This document shows positions 1 to 9,838 of a stretch of DNA of 37,232 bases, piece by piece (the first letter of the stretch is position 1; each line of letters begins with the position of its first letter). The notes under the pieces are model-generated. The model saw nothing but the letters and a program-made list of their open reading frames with translations. It was not told the DNA's origin and made no database searches. The translations under genes were made by a program, and so were the position numbers. The stretch is from Candidatus Contendibacter sp. (GTDB lineage Bacteria > Pseudomonadota > Gammaproteobacteria > Competibacterales > Competibacteraceae): NCBI GenBank assembly GCA_029624675.1, contig JARSSP010000001.1:1-37232 (forward strand). The letters run 5' to 3'.

Positions 1-105
1 CTGTTCGGTTGTTTTTGGGGGGGCCACCGCTGACGCGAAACCGGCAACACGCTAGAATTAACCAGCGATCCAGCGAACCACCATAAGCAACGAGAGGAAT
101 GCCGC

Positions 106-1920
106 ATGGCCGAGCAAAAAAGCCCTGAAATCAAGTTGCCTGAACTCAAGATGCCCGATCCGGCGGAGATGACGCAGCTTTTCTCCCATATCGCCCAGAA
201 AAGCCAGACCATCGCCAAGGAATTTCTGGAGCGCCAGGCTAGCGATGGCATGCATGACCTGCAGGATAAAATGGCGTTGGGCAAATCCTTCCTGGACTTG
301 ACCCAGAAGATCATGAGCGATCCGGCCAAGCTGGCGCAGTCCCAAATGGATCTGTGGAAGAACTATATGGAGCTATGGCAAAGAACCATGCCGGCGCTGT
401 GGGGTCAGCCGATGGAAACAGTGGTGCGCGAGCCGAAGGGCGACAAGCGCTTCAAACACGACGATTGGCGGGACAACCCCCTGTTCTCGTACATCAAGCA
501 GTCTTATCTGCTGACCGCCGGCTGGATTCAAGACATGGTCGCCAGCGTTGAGGGTTACGACGACAGGACCAAGAAAAAATTGCAGTTTTATACCCGCCAA
601 TTCGTGGACGCCATGTCGCCGAGCAATTTCGTGCTGACCAACCCCGAAGTGGTGCGGGTCACCATCGAATCTGGCGGCCAGAACTTGATCAATGGCTTGA
701 AGAACATGCTTGACGACCTTGAGCGTGGCAAGGGCAAGCTGAACATCAAGATGACCGATCTCAACGCCTTCGAACTGGGTAAGAACGTCGCCATCACGCC
801 GGGCAAGGTCGTCTTTCAGAACGAGATGATGCAGTTGATTCAATACGACCCCAGCACCCCGGAGGTCTACAAGAAGCCGTTCCTGATTTTCCCGCCCTGG
901 ATCAACAAGTATTACATCATGGACCTGCGGCCCAAGAATTCGCTGGTCAAATGGCTGGTGGATCAGGGCTTCACCGTGTTTTTGATGTCCTGGGTCAATC
1001 CCGACGAGCGGATGGCGGAGTGGGAGTTCGAAAATTATCTTCGAGATGGGCCGCTGGCGGCGCTGGGCGCCATCGAACAGGCCACCGGCGAGACGGAGGT
1101 CAACGCGCTGGGTTATTGCCTGGGCGGCACGTTGTTGGCCATCACCAACGCCTATTTGGCGGCCAAGGGCACCCCACGCATCAGTTCGGGAACCCATCTG
1201 ACCACCATGATCGATTTCTCCCAGCCCGGCGAGTTGGAGGTGTTCATCGAGGAGGAGCAGATCGCCTCGCTGGAGAAGCGCATGGCGGCCAAGGGTTATC
1301 TCGACGGCAGCGAGATGGCGAACACCTTCAGCATGTTGCGCGCCAACGACTTGATGTGGTCGTTCTTTATCAACAACTACCTGCTTGGCAAGGATCCGTT
1401 CCCCTTCGATCTGTTGTACTGGAACTCGGATTCCACCCGGATGCCGGCGAGGATGCACAGTTTCTATCTGCGCAACTTCTACCAGCAAAACCGCCTGAAG
1501 GAGTCGGGCGGCATCTCGTTGCTGGGCACGCCGATCGATATGGGGCAGGTCAAGGTGCCGGCTTACTTCCTGTCTGGGATCGAGGATCATATCTCGCCGT
1601 GGATGTCCAACTACATGGGCAGCTTGTTGTTTAGCGGGCCGGTCAAGTTCGTGCTTGCCGGTTCCGGCCACATCGCCGGCCCGATGAATCCACCATCCGC
1701 GAACAAGTATTTTTACTGGACCAATCCCAAGCACCCGATCGACCCGAACGAGTGGTTGAAGGAAGCCAAGCAGACTGACGGGTCGTGGTGGCCGGATTGG
1801 GGTAAGTGGCTGGCCAAGCAATCCGGCGAGAAAGTGCCGGCCCGGGTGCCAGGAACCGGCAAGCTACCTATCATCGAGGACGCGCCGGGTTCTTACGTCA
1901 AGGTGCGGCTGGCCAAATAA
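106..1920 (+). CDS. phaC: Class I poly(3-hydroxyalkanoate) synthase PhaC
   Basis: Polymerises (R)-3-hydroxyacyl-CoA into PHA at the surface of storage granules. The 604-residue length is typical of class I synthases, which work without a PhaE or PhaR subunit. The lipase-like box reads GYCLGG with the nucleophile Cys338; the rest of the triad is Asp494 in SGIEDHISPW and His522 in GSGHIAGP. The N-terminal 100 residues are helical and charged, as expected for the granule-associated domain, and the catalytic alpha/beta-hydrolase fold follows. The start is supported by a purine-rich GAGAGG about 8 nt upstream. It is monocistronic: a strong hairpin terminator lies 35 nt after the stop. It is separate from, and of a different class than, the phaEC pair at 24.6-26.8 kb. 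Family assignment is very secure; preferred monomer length cannot be read from sequence. Confidence 0.96.
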   Translation: MAEQKSPEIKLPELKMPDPAEMTQLFSHIAQKSQTIAKEFLERQASDGMHDLQDKMALGKSFLDLTQKIMSDPAKLAQSQMDLWKNYMELWQRTMPALWGQPMETVVREPKGDKRFKHDDWRDNPLFSYIKQSYLLTAGWIQDMVASVEGYDDRTKKKLQFYTRQFVDAMSPSNFVLTNPEVVRVTIESGGQNLINGLKNMLDDLERGKGKLNIKMTDLNAFELGKNVAITPGKVVFQNEMMQLIQYDPSTPEVYKKPFLIFPPWINKYYIMDLRPKNSLVKWLVDQGFTVFLMSWVNPDERMAEWEFENYLRDGPLAALGAIEQATGETEVNALGYCLGGTLLAITNAYLAAKGTPRISSGTHLTTMIDFSQPGELEVFIEEEQIASLEKRMAAKGYLDGSEMANTFSMLRANDLMWSFFINNYLLGKDPFPFDLLYWNSDSTRMPARMHSFYLRNFYQQNRLKESGGISLLGTPIDMGQVKVPAYFLSGIEDHISPWMSNYMGSLLFSGPVKFVLAGSGHIAGPMNPPSANKYFYWTNPKHPIDPNEWLKEAKQTDGSWWPDWGKWLAKQSGEKVPARVPGTGKLPIIEDAPGSYVKVRLAK

Positions 1921-1954
1921 CCGCGCCAGCCCGACGGGTTGGCGAGAAAGCACG

Positions 1955-1986
1955 AACGGCTACCGTGTGAACGGTAGCCGTTTTTT
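1955..1986 (+). terminator. Rho-independent terminator of phaC
   Basis: A perfect 12-bp stem (1955-1966 with 1971-1982) closes a GTGA loop and runs into six T residues (1981-1986). It separates phaC from the hemerythrin gene, so the latter needs its own promoter or read-through. Confidence 0.9.
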
Positions 1987-2030
1987 CATGACTGCGGCCG
2001 CCATCTCACAGCGAGGGCGAGGCGAAGCAT

Positions 2031-2483
2031 ATGAGCAAATTCGTCGAATGGTCCACGGAACTGAGCGTGGGCATCGAGGAAATCGACGCCCAGCATCAGG
2101 TGCTCGTCGACTTGTTGAACCAGGTTCACGAAGCGATCCAGCAGCGCCAGGGGATGGAAGTCGCCCGGGGCATCGTGACCCGGCTGGGAGAGTACACGCG
2201 AGTTCATTTCGCGGTCGAAGAGAGCTTGATGCGTATCCTGCATTACCCTGGTTACGAAGGACACAAGCGGAAACACGACGAGTTGATCGAACAACTGGCC
2301 GAGCTTCACGCCAAGCTGGACGCCGGCAAGGCCATCACCTTTGAACTGACCCTGTTCCTCAAAACCTGGTTGACCAAGCACATCATGGAAGTGGACCAAC
2401 ACTATGTCCCACATTTTCTGGCGCGGGGCATCGATCCGATGCTGGCCAAGAAATCCTGGGTGAAGAAACTGTGGGGTCGATGA
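2031..2483 (+). CDS. Bacteriohemerythrin (di-iron O2-binding protein)
   Basis: Single-domain bacterial hemerythrin of 150 residues, the usual family size, and probably cytoplasmic because no signal peptide is visible. All seven expected di-iron ligands are present: His22, His59, Glu63 (HFAVEE), His78 and His82 (HKRKH), His117 and Asp122 (HIMEVD). Such proteins bind O2 reversibly and are credited with oxygen storage, delivery or sensing. Here it stands alone, with no chemotaxis or GGDEF domain fused. It starts 45 nt after the phaC terminator hairpin, with a GAGGCGAAG stretch just upstream of ATG. Its neighbours do not fix a specific role; an organism alternating between oxic and anoxic conditions would make use of it. 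Confidence 0.93.
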   Translation: MSKFVEWSTELSVGIEEIDAQHQVLVDLLNQVHEAIQQRQGMEVARGIVTRLGEYTRVHFAVEESLMRILHYPGYEGHKRKHDELIEQLAELHAKLDAGKAITFELTLFLKTWLTKHIMEVDQHYVPHFLARGIDPMLAKKSWVKKLWGR

Positions 2484-2525
2484 ACCGGGAGTGGTGAACG
2501 GCCGGCCAAGCGTCGGTGCGGCGAA

Positions 2526-2554
2526 ACAAAAACCGGCCGTGCGACCGGCCGGTT
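2526..2554 (-). terminator. Terminator of the pccBA operon
   Basis: A 9-bp GC-rich stem (2531-2539 with 2546-2554, loop of 6 nt) is followed on the minus strand by a T-rich run (TTTTTG). It lies about 44 nt past the pccA stop. In the plus direction there is no T tract, so it mainly serves the minus-strand genes. Confidence 0.75.
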
Positions 2555-2597
2555 GCGATAAAGCCGGGGGCGGGCAACCGCCCCCATGGATTTCAGC

Positions 2598-4583
2598 TCA
2601 CTCGAACTCGATGATCGCCTGATCCACGGCCAGGCTGTCGCCGGGCGCCGCCATGACCTTGGCGACTTTGGCGTCCTGTTCGGCGCGCAGCACATTCTCC
2701 ATCTTCATGGCTTCGATGACGGCCAGTTCCTCGCCGGCCTTGACTTCCTGCCCGACCACCACCGCGACCTTGGTGAGCAGGCCCGGCATCGGCGACAGCA
2801 GGAACTTCGACAGATCCGGCGGCGCCTTCACCGGCATCAGCGCCTGCAAGTCGGCTATCCGCGGCGACAAGACCATCATGTCGGCCTGCGAACCCCAGTG
2901 GAACAGCCGATAGATCATGTCGCGGCGTTCGACCTGGATGCAGATTTCGGTGCCGTTCAGCGTGCCCTTGAACAGCGGATAACCGAACTGCCAGTCGCTG
3001 CGGACCTGGTAGGTTTCGCCCATGTACACGACATCGTAGCCGCCGTCGGCGGGATCGACGTGCACCGGGTGTTGCTGGCCGCCCATGAGCACCACCCAGT
3101 CGTTGCCGACCTTGCGCTCGTGGCCGAGCAACTGGCCGCTGGTCTGGGCGGCGCGGTCCATGTAGCGGCGGTGAATGAAGGCGGCCACCGAGATCAGCAA
3201 CGCCGGATCGTCGTGCGGCACGTCGGAGGCGTGGAAGCCCTGCGGGTATTCCTCGGCGATCATGTTGGTGCTGATCCGCCCGGTCATGAACCGGGTATGC
3301 ACCATCAGCGCCGCCAGGAAGCTGATGTTGTGCTGGACCCCGCGGATGAAGAACTCGTTGAGCGCGTCCCGCATGTGGGCGATGGCGCGGTCGCGGGTCG
3401 AGCCGTAGGTGATCAGCTTGGCGATCATCGGGTCGTAGTACATCGACACTTCGCTGCCTTCGTAAATGCCGGTGTCCACCCGCACCACGTCGCTTTCCTT
3501 GGGCGGCATGTACTTGACCAGCCGGCCGATGGAGGGCAAAAAGTTGCGGAACGGATCTTCGGCGTACACGCGCGCTTCGATGGCCCAGCCCTTCAGCTTG
3601 ACGTCCTCCTGGGTGAAGCTGAGTTTTTCGCCGGCGGCGACCCGGATCATCTGCTCCACCAGGTCCAGCCCGGTGACGTACTCGGTGACCGGATGCTCCA
3701 CCTGCAAGCGGGTGTTCATCTCCAGGAAGTAGAAGTTGCGCTTGGCGTCGACGATGAACTCGACCGTGCCGGCGGACTGGTAGTCCACCGCCCGGGACAG
3801 CGCCACGGCCTGTTCGCCCATTGCTTTCCGGGTCGCTTCGTCTAGGAAGGGGGAAGGCGCTTCCTCGATCACCTTCTGGTGGCGGCGTTGCAGCGAGCAT
3901 TCGCGCTCGCCCAGGTAGACGATGTTGCCGTGGCTGTCGCCCAGCACCTGGATCTCGATGTGGCGCGGCTCCTCGATGTACTTCTCGATGAACACGCGAT
4001 CATCGCCGAAGGAGGAGCGGGCTTCGTTGGTGGCGCGCTCGAAGCCGTCGGCGCACTCGGCGTCGTTCCAGGCGATGCGCATGCCCTTACCGCCGCCGCC
4101 GGCGCTGGCCTTGATCATCACCGGATAGCCGATGCCCGAAGCGATCTCCACGGCCTCCTTGGTGTCCTTGATGACCTCGGTGTAGCCGGGCACGGTGCTG
4201 ACCCCGGCTTCCTTGGCCAGCTTTTTGGAGGTGATCTTGTCGCCCATGGCGTCGATGGCCTTCACCTTCGGGCCGATGAACACGATCCCTTCTTTCTCCA
4301 ATGCCTCACAAAAGGCCGGGCGCTCGGACAGGAAGCCGTAGCCGGGATGCACGGCTTCGGCGCCGGTGTCCTTGCAGGCTTGCAAGATGCGGTCGATGAC
4401 CAGATAGCTCTGGGCGGTGGGGGGCGGGCCGATGAATACGGCCTCGTCGGCCATTTCGACGTGCAGCGCGTCCTTATCCGCCTCGGAGTAGACGGCGACG
4501 GTCTTGATGCCCATTTTGCGGGCGGTTTTGATCACGCGGCAGGCGATTTCGCCGCGATTGGCGATGAGAATCTTCTTGAACAT
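2598..4583 (-). CDS. pccA: Acetyl/propionyl-CoA carboxylase, biotin carboxylase/BCCP (alpha) subunit
   Basis: The alpha subunit carboxylates its own biotin with ATP and bicarbonate; the beta subunit then transfers CO2 to propionyl-CoA to give methylmalonyl-CoA. The order is a biotin carboxylase domain from MFKKILIANRGEIACR, an ATP-grasp loop GGGGKGMR, a linker/BT domain, and a C-terminal biotinyl domain with EAMKMEN (biotinyl Lys about 627 of 661). Start choice: a GTG at 4592 is possible, but ATG 4583 gives the canonical N-terminus and has AAGGGG 8 nt upstream. It follows pccB, whose stop lies 12 nt before this ATG, so the two are co-transcribed and probably translationally coupled. Full domain content favours propionyl-CoA over the split acetyl-CoA carboxylase; methylcrotonyl- or geranyl-CoA relatives cannot be excluded by eye. 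Confidence 0.92.
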   Translation of the reverse strand: MFKKILIANRGEIACRVIKTARKMGIKTVAVYSEADKDALHVEMADEAVFIGPPPTAQSYLVIDRILQACKDTGAEAVHPGYGFLSERPAFCEALEKEGIVFIGPKVKAIDAMGDKITSKKLAKEAGVSTVPGYTEVIKDTKEAVEIASGIGYPVMIKASAGGGGKGMRIAWNDAECADGFERATNEARSSFGDDRVFIEKYIEEPRHIEIQVLGDSHGNIVYLGERECSLQRRHQKVIEEAPSPFLDEATRKAMGEQAVALSRAVDYQSAGTVEFIVDAKRNFYFLEMNTRLQVEHPVTEYVTGLDLVEQMIRVAAGEKLSFTQEDVKLKGWAIEARVYAEDPFRNFLPSIGRLVKYMPPKESDVVRVDTGIYEGSEVSMYYDPMIAKLITYGSTRDRAIAHMRDALNEFFIRGVQHNISFLAALMVHTRFMTGRISTNMIAEEYPQGFHASDVPHDDPALLISVAAFIHRRYMDRAAQTSGQLLGHERKVGNDWVVLMGGQQHPVHVDPADGGYDVVYMGETYQVRSDWQFGYPLFKGTLNGTEICIQVERRDMIYRLFHWGSQADMMVLSPRIADLQALMPVKAPPDLSKFLLSPMPGLLTKVAVVVGQEVKAGEELAVIEAMKMENVLRAEQDAKVAKVMAAPGDSLAVDQAIIEFE

Positions 4584-4595
4584 GCGTGCCACCCC

Positions 4596-6128
<1,533 letters not shown>

Positions 6129-6499
6129 AAACGCTCTCTCCTTACTGATGCAGACGCCGGTGGCGAACCAACGGCACCAAAAGACTGGAGGACGGGCCAT
6201 CGGAACCCGGAGAACCGGGCTGAGGGTGCGTGGACGAGCGCTGCGAGCGGCATACCAGCGCGCGCGGCGCGAAAGCGAAACCCCGGACGACACAAAGCGC
6301 GAACCCTGGTGCCGGTGATTCGGGAAAGCGGTTCCAGGTTATTGATTCTTTTCAATTTTTTGAATTTGGTTTCGGGTTGGGTTAAAGTCGTGAACCGCTG
6401 GCTTTAAGTTCGCCAATTATAATAAGGTTTTTAGCCGATTCGTGCTATGTGCCCCCGATATTTTCGCCGGTTGCTGGCTGCCACGCTCCGGTAACCGAC

Positions 6500-6766
6500 T
6501 CACTCCACCGCTCGCCAGACCAGCCGCTCCACGCCCAGCGCCATGACGGCGAAGGCGCGCAGGTCGGTCAGACGATAGCGGCTCCACAACGCCACCCCCT
6601 GGCGTCGGCCCGGCGCGGCCACTTCCACCGACCTCGCCCCGACCGTCGGCTTCTCCCACGTCATCCCCCGAACCGGTTCCCCGGCCAGCCCCGGTTCCTT
6701 CGATCTCGGGTCGTCGAATTCCAACGCCCGGGCCAGGGTCTGAAATCTCTGCCTGTCGAGCCGCGC
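6500..6766 (-). pseudogene. C-terminal remnant of AAA-ATPase/PD-(D/E)XK (DUF1703-type) gene
   Basis: The last ~85 residues resemble the C-terminus of the intact protein at 11076-12839. The closing segment YRLTDLRAFAVMALGVERLV matches its YRLTDLRAFAIVALGVERLV, and RFQTLARALEF corresponds to RFQALDLVLEF. The DNA is clearly homologous as well (about 6500-6580 versus 11085-11165). The nuclease Lys of the LEFK motif is replaced (LEFD), the middle of the domain is scrambled, and the whole AAA domain is missing. It is therefore a dead fragment left by duplication or recombination, not a gene. Confidence 0.8.
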
Positions 6767-6826
6767 GCTTGGCACCCACCAACATCTGCATGTTATTGAT
6801 TAGTAAAATGATAATAAGCAAACGTT

Positions 6827-6846
6827 CCTCCCCCGCAAGGGGGGAG
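6827..6846. repeat. C-run/G-run palindrome
   Basis: A CTCCCCC / GGGGGAG hairpin with a GCAA loop and one extra G. Sequence around it (ending GAGTGGGGATTT) resembles the CCC/GGG palindromes found inside the methyltransferase gene at 29-30 kb. Probably a dispersed palindromic repeat. Confidence 0.45.
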
Positions 6847-7050
6847 TGGGGATTTGTGGCTAATCGGGTGCGCGCTTGGGCTCGCGATGTGGCCGCGATC
6901 CGTTTCCGGCTCCGATGGGTTGGCGGTCATGGGCCCCACGACCGATTGCGTTGGGAATCCGGTGACTGGCTGCGACCGATAACGCTTGTTTTTGAGGTTT
7001 CAGTTGAGTTGTTTTAACCGAATTTTACGGGCAAATTTCGCAAGATCCTC

Positions 7051-7078
7051 TTGACTACAATAACTTTTTTTGCATAAA
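7051..7078 (+). promoter_or_regulatory. Candidate sigma70 promoter upstream of the exported protein
   Basis: TTGACT (7051-7056), 16-nt spacer, CATAAA (7073-7078), in an AT-rich stretch. It lies about 235 nt before the ATG, implying a long leader. By-eye match only. Confidence 0.35.
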
Positions 7079-7312
7079 TCCGAGAAGTCGGGTTCTTCGA
7101 TGATTCTTGTGGGGCCAGCCAAACGATGTCCGGTAACAAACATGGCGTGTTTTCAAATAATTATTGATCTGTTTCCAACAACTGGATTGGAGGGACGACA
7201 CGCGCGGCAAAGGCGCCAACCCTGTGAGAACACTTGAACGACCCTGAAAATTTCGAATGAAGTTTGTTCAACGAGCACGCGGTTGCTCAATTTTCCTCCG
7301 AGGAAGATGCTC

Positions 7313-7714
7313 ATGCGTAAGCCTGTAATATCTTTGATGGCTTTTTCAGTACTCGTTTTCTCGGCACATGCGTGTGCATCCACGGTGCCGCTATCTTATC
7401 AAGATACCCAGCAAGTAGGGGCTGCTGTAAACGATCAATTGGCTCAACAAGGTTATGGTCGAGGTTATGATTCCCGTGGTGGCGAGGGAATGGCGCGCCA
7501 AGTTTGCACGGCTATAAACCGAAATAATGGTTATCGATACACGGGGCGCAGCCAGTCATATCCGCGAGGCAATGAATTGGGGAGTACCGCCCGAGAGGAA
7601 GCTTGTTCCAAGGCAAAACTTCGCTGCTTGAGAGAAAGCCCGGGCGCACCCTGTGAATGTATTCCAGAGAGAATTGATCGAGGCGGTAGCTGCGAGCGAG
7701 TTGATGCCTATTGA
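7313..7714 (+). CDS. Small exported protein of unknown function
   Basis: I do not recognise the family. The product is 133 residues. It begins with MRKPVISLMAFSVLVFSAHA followed by CAS, a good Sec signal peptide with likely cleavage after AHA or ACA. A lipoprotein is less likely because the residues before Cys are AHA rather than a lipobox. The mature part is polar, rich in Gly, Arg, Tyr and Gln (QQGYGRGYDSRGGEG), and has several Cys residues, five of them in the last ~45 residues, suggesting disulfides in the periplasm. Start choice: AGGA at 7301-7304 sits 8 nt from ATG 7313; upstream TTG and ATG codons are in frame but worse placed. Base composition is less GC-rich than its neighbours. A weak hairpin follows the stop, so it is probably a single-gene unit. 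Confidence 0.7.
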   Translation: MRKPVISLMAFSVLVFSAHACASTVPLSYQDTQQVGAAVNDQLAQQGYGRGYDSRGGEGMARQVCTAINRNNGYRYTGRSQSYPRGNELGSTAREEACSKAKLRCLRESPGAPCECIPERIDRGGSCERVDAY

Positions 7715-7743
7715 GAATACCGTTTCATGGTGGAAGTGATGTG

Positions 7744-7776
7744 GACAGCCGGTGCCTATGGTCGGCTGTCTAATTT
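7744..7776 (+). terminator. Possible terminator after the small exported protein
   Basis: An 8-bp stem GACAGCCG/CGGCTGTC (7744-7751 with 7763-7770) is followed by TAATTT. The T tract is short. A second GC-rich hairpin (7799-7805 with 7809-7815) follows before macA. Confidence 0.45.
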
Positions 7777-7912
7777 CCTGATCTCTAACAGATGAATTCC
7801 CCGCGGCTCGCGGGGTCAAGGACGGGCGGTGACGATAACATCATGACCCTTGCTCCTGTCCCGCCCGCGGGAGATGGGTTTTTGGACAGCCCCTTAGCAG
7901 GACAAGACACTG

Positions 7913-9079
7913 ATGTCGATCTCCAAGACGGTTTTGATAGTGACTGGCTTCGTAATGATTGGGGGGATGGCATTCACCTATTGGCCAGGCGAAAAGCCTC
8001 TATCTTCCGAACGCTATCGCACCCAAGCCGTGGATCGCGGCGACATCGTTCAAGTCGTGACCGCAAATGGCACTCTCAATCCGGTCGTGCTGGTCAGCGT
8101 CGGCACTCAAGTTTCCGGCACGGTGCAGAAGCTGGTGGCCGATTTCAACGATCATGTCAAGGAAGACCAAGTGCTGGCGGAACTCGATCCCGCCCTGTTT
8201 AAAGCCGAGGTCAAGAAAAGCGAGGCTAACGTCGTCATCGCCCAAGCGGCGATGGATCTGGCGCAGCTTAGAATTAACCGCATGACCACGCTTCAGAGTA
8301 AAAATCTAGTCTCCAAGGACGAATTGGACGAAGCTCGCCATCAGGTGAATGAGAAGGCGGGGCAACTGAAATTGGCCGAGGCGCAATTGGAGCGCGACCG
8401 GATCAATTTGCGCAACAGCGTGATCCGCTCGCCCATTTCCGGCGTGGTCGTTACCCGTAATGTCGATATTGGGCAAACGGTCGCCGCCAGTTTTCAGACT
8501 CCGACCTTGTTTCAGATCGCGCAAGACCTACGGCAAATGCAGATCAACACCAGTATTGCCGAAGCCGATGTCGGTATGCTCCAACCTGATATGGCGGTGA
8601 CCTTTACCGTCGATGCCTATCCTGACCAGCGATTCCAAGGGCGCATCCGTCAAATCCGCTTGGGTCCGACCATTCAACAGAACGTGGTGACCTATAACGT
8701 CGTGGTGGACGTGGATAACAAGGACGAGCGACTTTTGCCGGGGATGACCGCCTATGTGAGCGTGACGGTCGGCGAACGCAAGAATGTATTGCGCGTACCG
8801 AACGCGGCTCTGAGTTTTCAGCCCCGCCGCGGCAATGACGGTGAACGTGGTTCGCGCCCAGCGGCTAAAGATCGTAAGACCCAAGTCTACCGGCTAGATG
8901 CTCAGGGCAAACTCAAACCGGTCGTGGTCGAGGTGGGAGCCACCGATAATACGCTGACCGAGATCGTCGAGGGCGACTTGAAACCTGGCGACGAGGTCGT
9001 CACTCGCGAAAGACGCCGGCGCGATCGGGAGGAGAGCGGCGGTGACAGCGGTAGCCGTGGTCCCCGGCTCAGGATGTAA
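7913..9079 (+). CDS. macA: MacA-like periplasmic adaptor (HlyD/RND membrane-fusion family)
   Basis: Membrane-fusion protein that links an inner-membrane MacB-type ABC transporter to an outer-membrane channel. It has an N-terminal anchor (VLIVTGFVMIGGMAF), then the lipoyl/barrel-sandwich half around GTLNPVVLVSVGTQVSGTV, a coiled-coil hairpin (about residues 90-165, rich in Glu, Lys, Gln), and the returning lipoyl half RSPISGVVVTRNVDIGQTV. A beta-barrel with the characteristic LLPGMTAYVSV follows. The C-terminal tail is unusually rich in Arg, Glu, Ser and Gly. It sits 3 nt before the ATPase gene, as in macAB-type operons. No TolC-like gene is in the window. Substrate unknown: macrolides, peptides or lipids are all possible for this family. 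Confidence 0.88.
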   Translation: MSISKTVLIVTGFVMIGGMAFTYWPGEKPLSSERYRTQAVDRGDIVQVVTANGTLNPVVLVSVGTQVSGTVQKLVADFNDHVKEDQVLAELDPALFKAEVKKSEANVVIAQAAMDLAQLRINRMTTLQSKNLVSKDELDEARHQVNEKAGQLKLAEAQLERDRINLRNSVIRSPISGVVVTRNVDIGQTVAASFQTPTLFQIAQDLRQMQINTSIAEADVGMLQPDMAVTFTVDAYPDQRFQGRIRQIRLGPTIQQNVVTYNVVVDVDNKDERLLPGMTAYVSVTVGERKNVLRVPNAALSFQPRRGNDGERGSRPAAKDRKTQVYRLDAQGKLKPVVVEVGATDNTLTEIVEGDLKPGDEVVTRERRRRDREESGGDSGSRGPRLRM

Positions 9080-9082
9080 GAG

Positions 9083-9838
9083 ATGACGTCGCTAGCTCCA
9101 TCAGGGCTTCGCGTCGCGGCGCCCCCGACTGGAGCGCGCGAATCGGCGCCGCTGATTCAGGTCACCGGCCTGTGCAAGGAGTATCCGCTAGCGGGCGGTG
9201 GCGCTACTCCGGTCCTGCGCGATGTTCGTCTCGCGATTGCGTCCGGCGAGTTCGTGGCCCTGATGGGGCCGTCCGGTTCGGGCAAATCTACCCTGTTGAA
9301 CATCCTCGGCGGCCTCGACACCCCGAATGCCGGCGATTATCGACTGGCGGGACAAGCCGTGGCGGCGCTGAGTCCCAACCAGTTGGCGAATCTGCGCAAC
9401 CGCCAGATCGGCTTCGTCTTTCAAGGATTTAATCTTCTACAACGCTCCACCATCGCCGAAAATGTCGCGTTGCCGCTGCTGTACGCCGGCGTCCGCAAGG
9501 CCGAGCGGCAACGGCGGGCGCGGGAATTGCTGGAGCAGGTCGGTCTGGGGCACCGCGCCGACGCCCGGCCCAATCAGTTGTCCGGCGGTCAACAGCAGCG
9601 AGTGGCGATTGCCCGCGCCCTAGCCAATCGCCCACCGCTGATCTTGGCGGATGAGCCAACCGGCAATCTCGATACGCAGACCAGCGAGGAGATCATGGCG
9701 TTGTTCAGCCGGTTGAATGTCGAACAGGGCATCACGCTGCTGTTGGTGACCCACGAACCCGATGTCGCCCGTTACGCGCGGCGGCTGGTGCGCTTCAAGG
9801 ATGGGCGGATTGTGCATGATGGCGAGGTGAACGTATGA
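9083..9838 (+). CDS. MacB/LolD-type ABC transporter ATP-binding protein
   Basis: The ATPase drives the three-component export system with its neighbours. In 251 residues it has Walker A GPSGSGKS (62-69), Q-loop FVFQGFNLL, signature LSGGQQQR (166-173), Walker [13 protein letters not shown] (186-197) and the switch His in LLVTHEPD. It belongs to the MacB/LolD/FtsE group by these motifs and the TGNLD Walker B end. An N-terminal extension of ~25 residues is not conserved. The stop overlaps the permease start (ATGA), so translation is coupled. Separate ATPase and permease genes differ from E. coli MacB, where the two are fused. Confidence 0.92.
   Translation: MTSLAPSGLRVAAPPTGARESAPLIQVTGLCKEYPLAGGGATPVLRDVRLAIASGEFVALMGPSGSGKSTLLNILGGLDTPNAGDYRLAGQAVAALSPNQLANLRNRQIGFVFQGFNLLQRSTIAENVALPLLYAGVRKAERQRRARELLEQVGLGHRADARPNQLSGGQQQRVAIARALANRPPLILADEPTGNLDTQTSEEIMALFSRLNVEQGITLLLVTHEPDVARYARRLVRFKDGRIVHDGEVNV

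Larger units (their letters stand above)
6129..7312. other. Intergenic region with AT-rich leader, gene relic and hairpin
   Basis: About 1.2 kb without an intact gene. 6335-6440 is AT-rich and is the likely promoter/leader area for the minus-strand pccBA operon, though I cannot pick out convincing -35/-10 boxes. 6500-6766 holds a decayed C-terminus of an AAA-ATPase/nuclease gene. 6827-6846 is a C-run/G-run hairpin. 7010-7140 is AT-rich again and contains a candidate promoter reading right toward the small exported protein. Other ORFs here have no recognisable features. Confidence 0.6.

Noticed and set aside
373..1821. 482-codon minus-strand ORF opposite phaC
   Set aside because: Shadow of the class I synthase, which has an intact triad and a good start.
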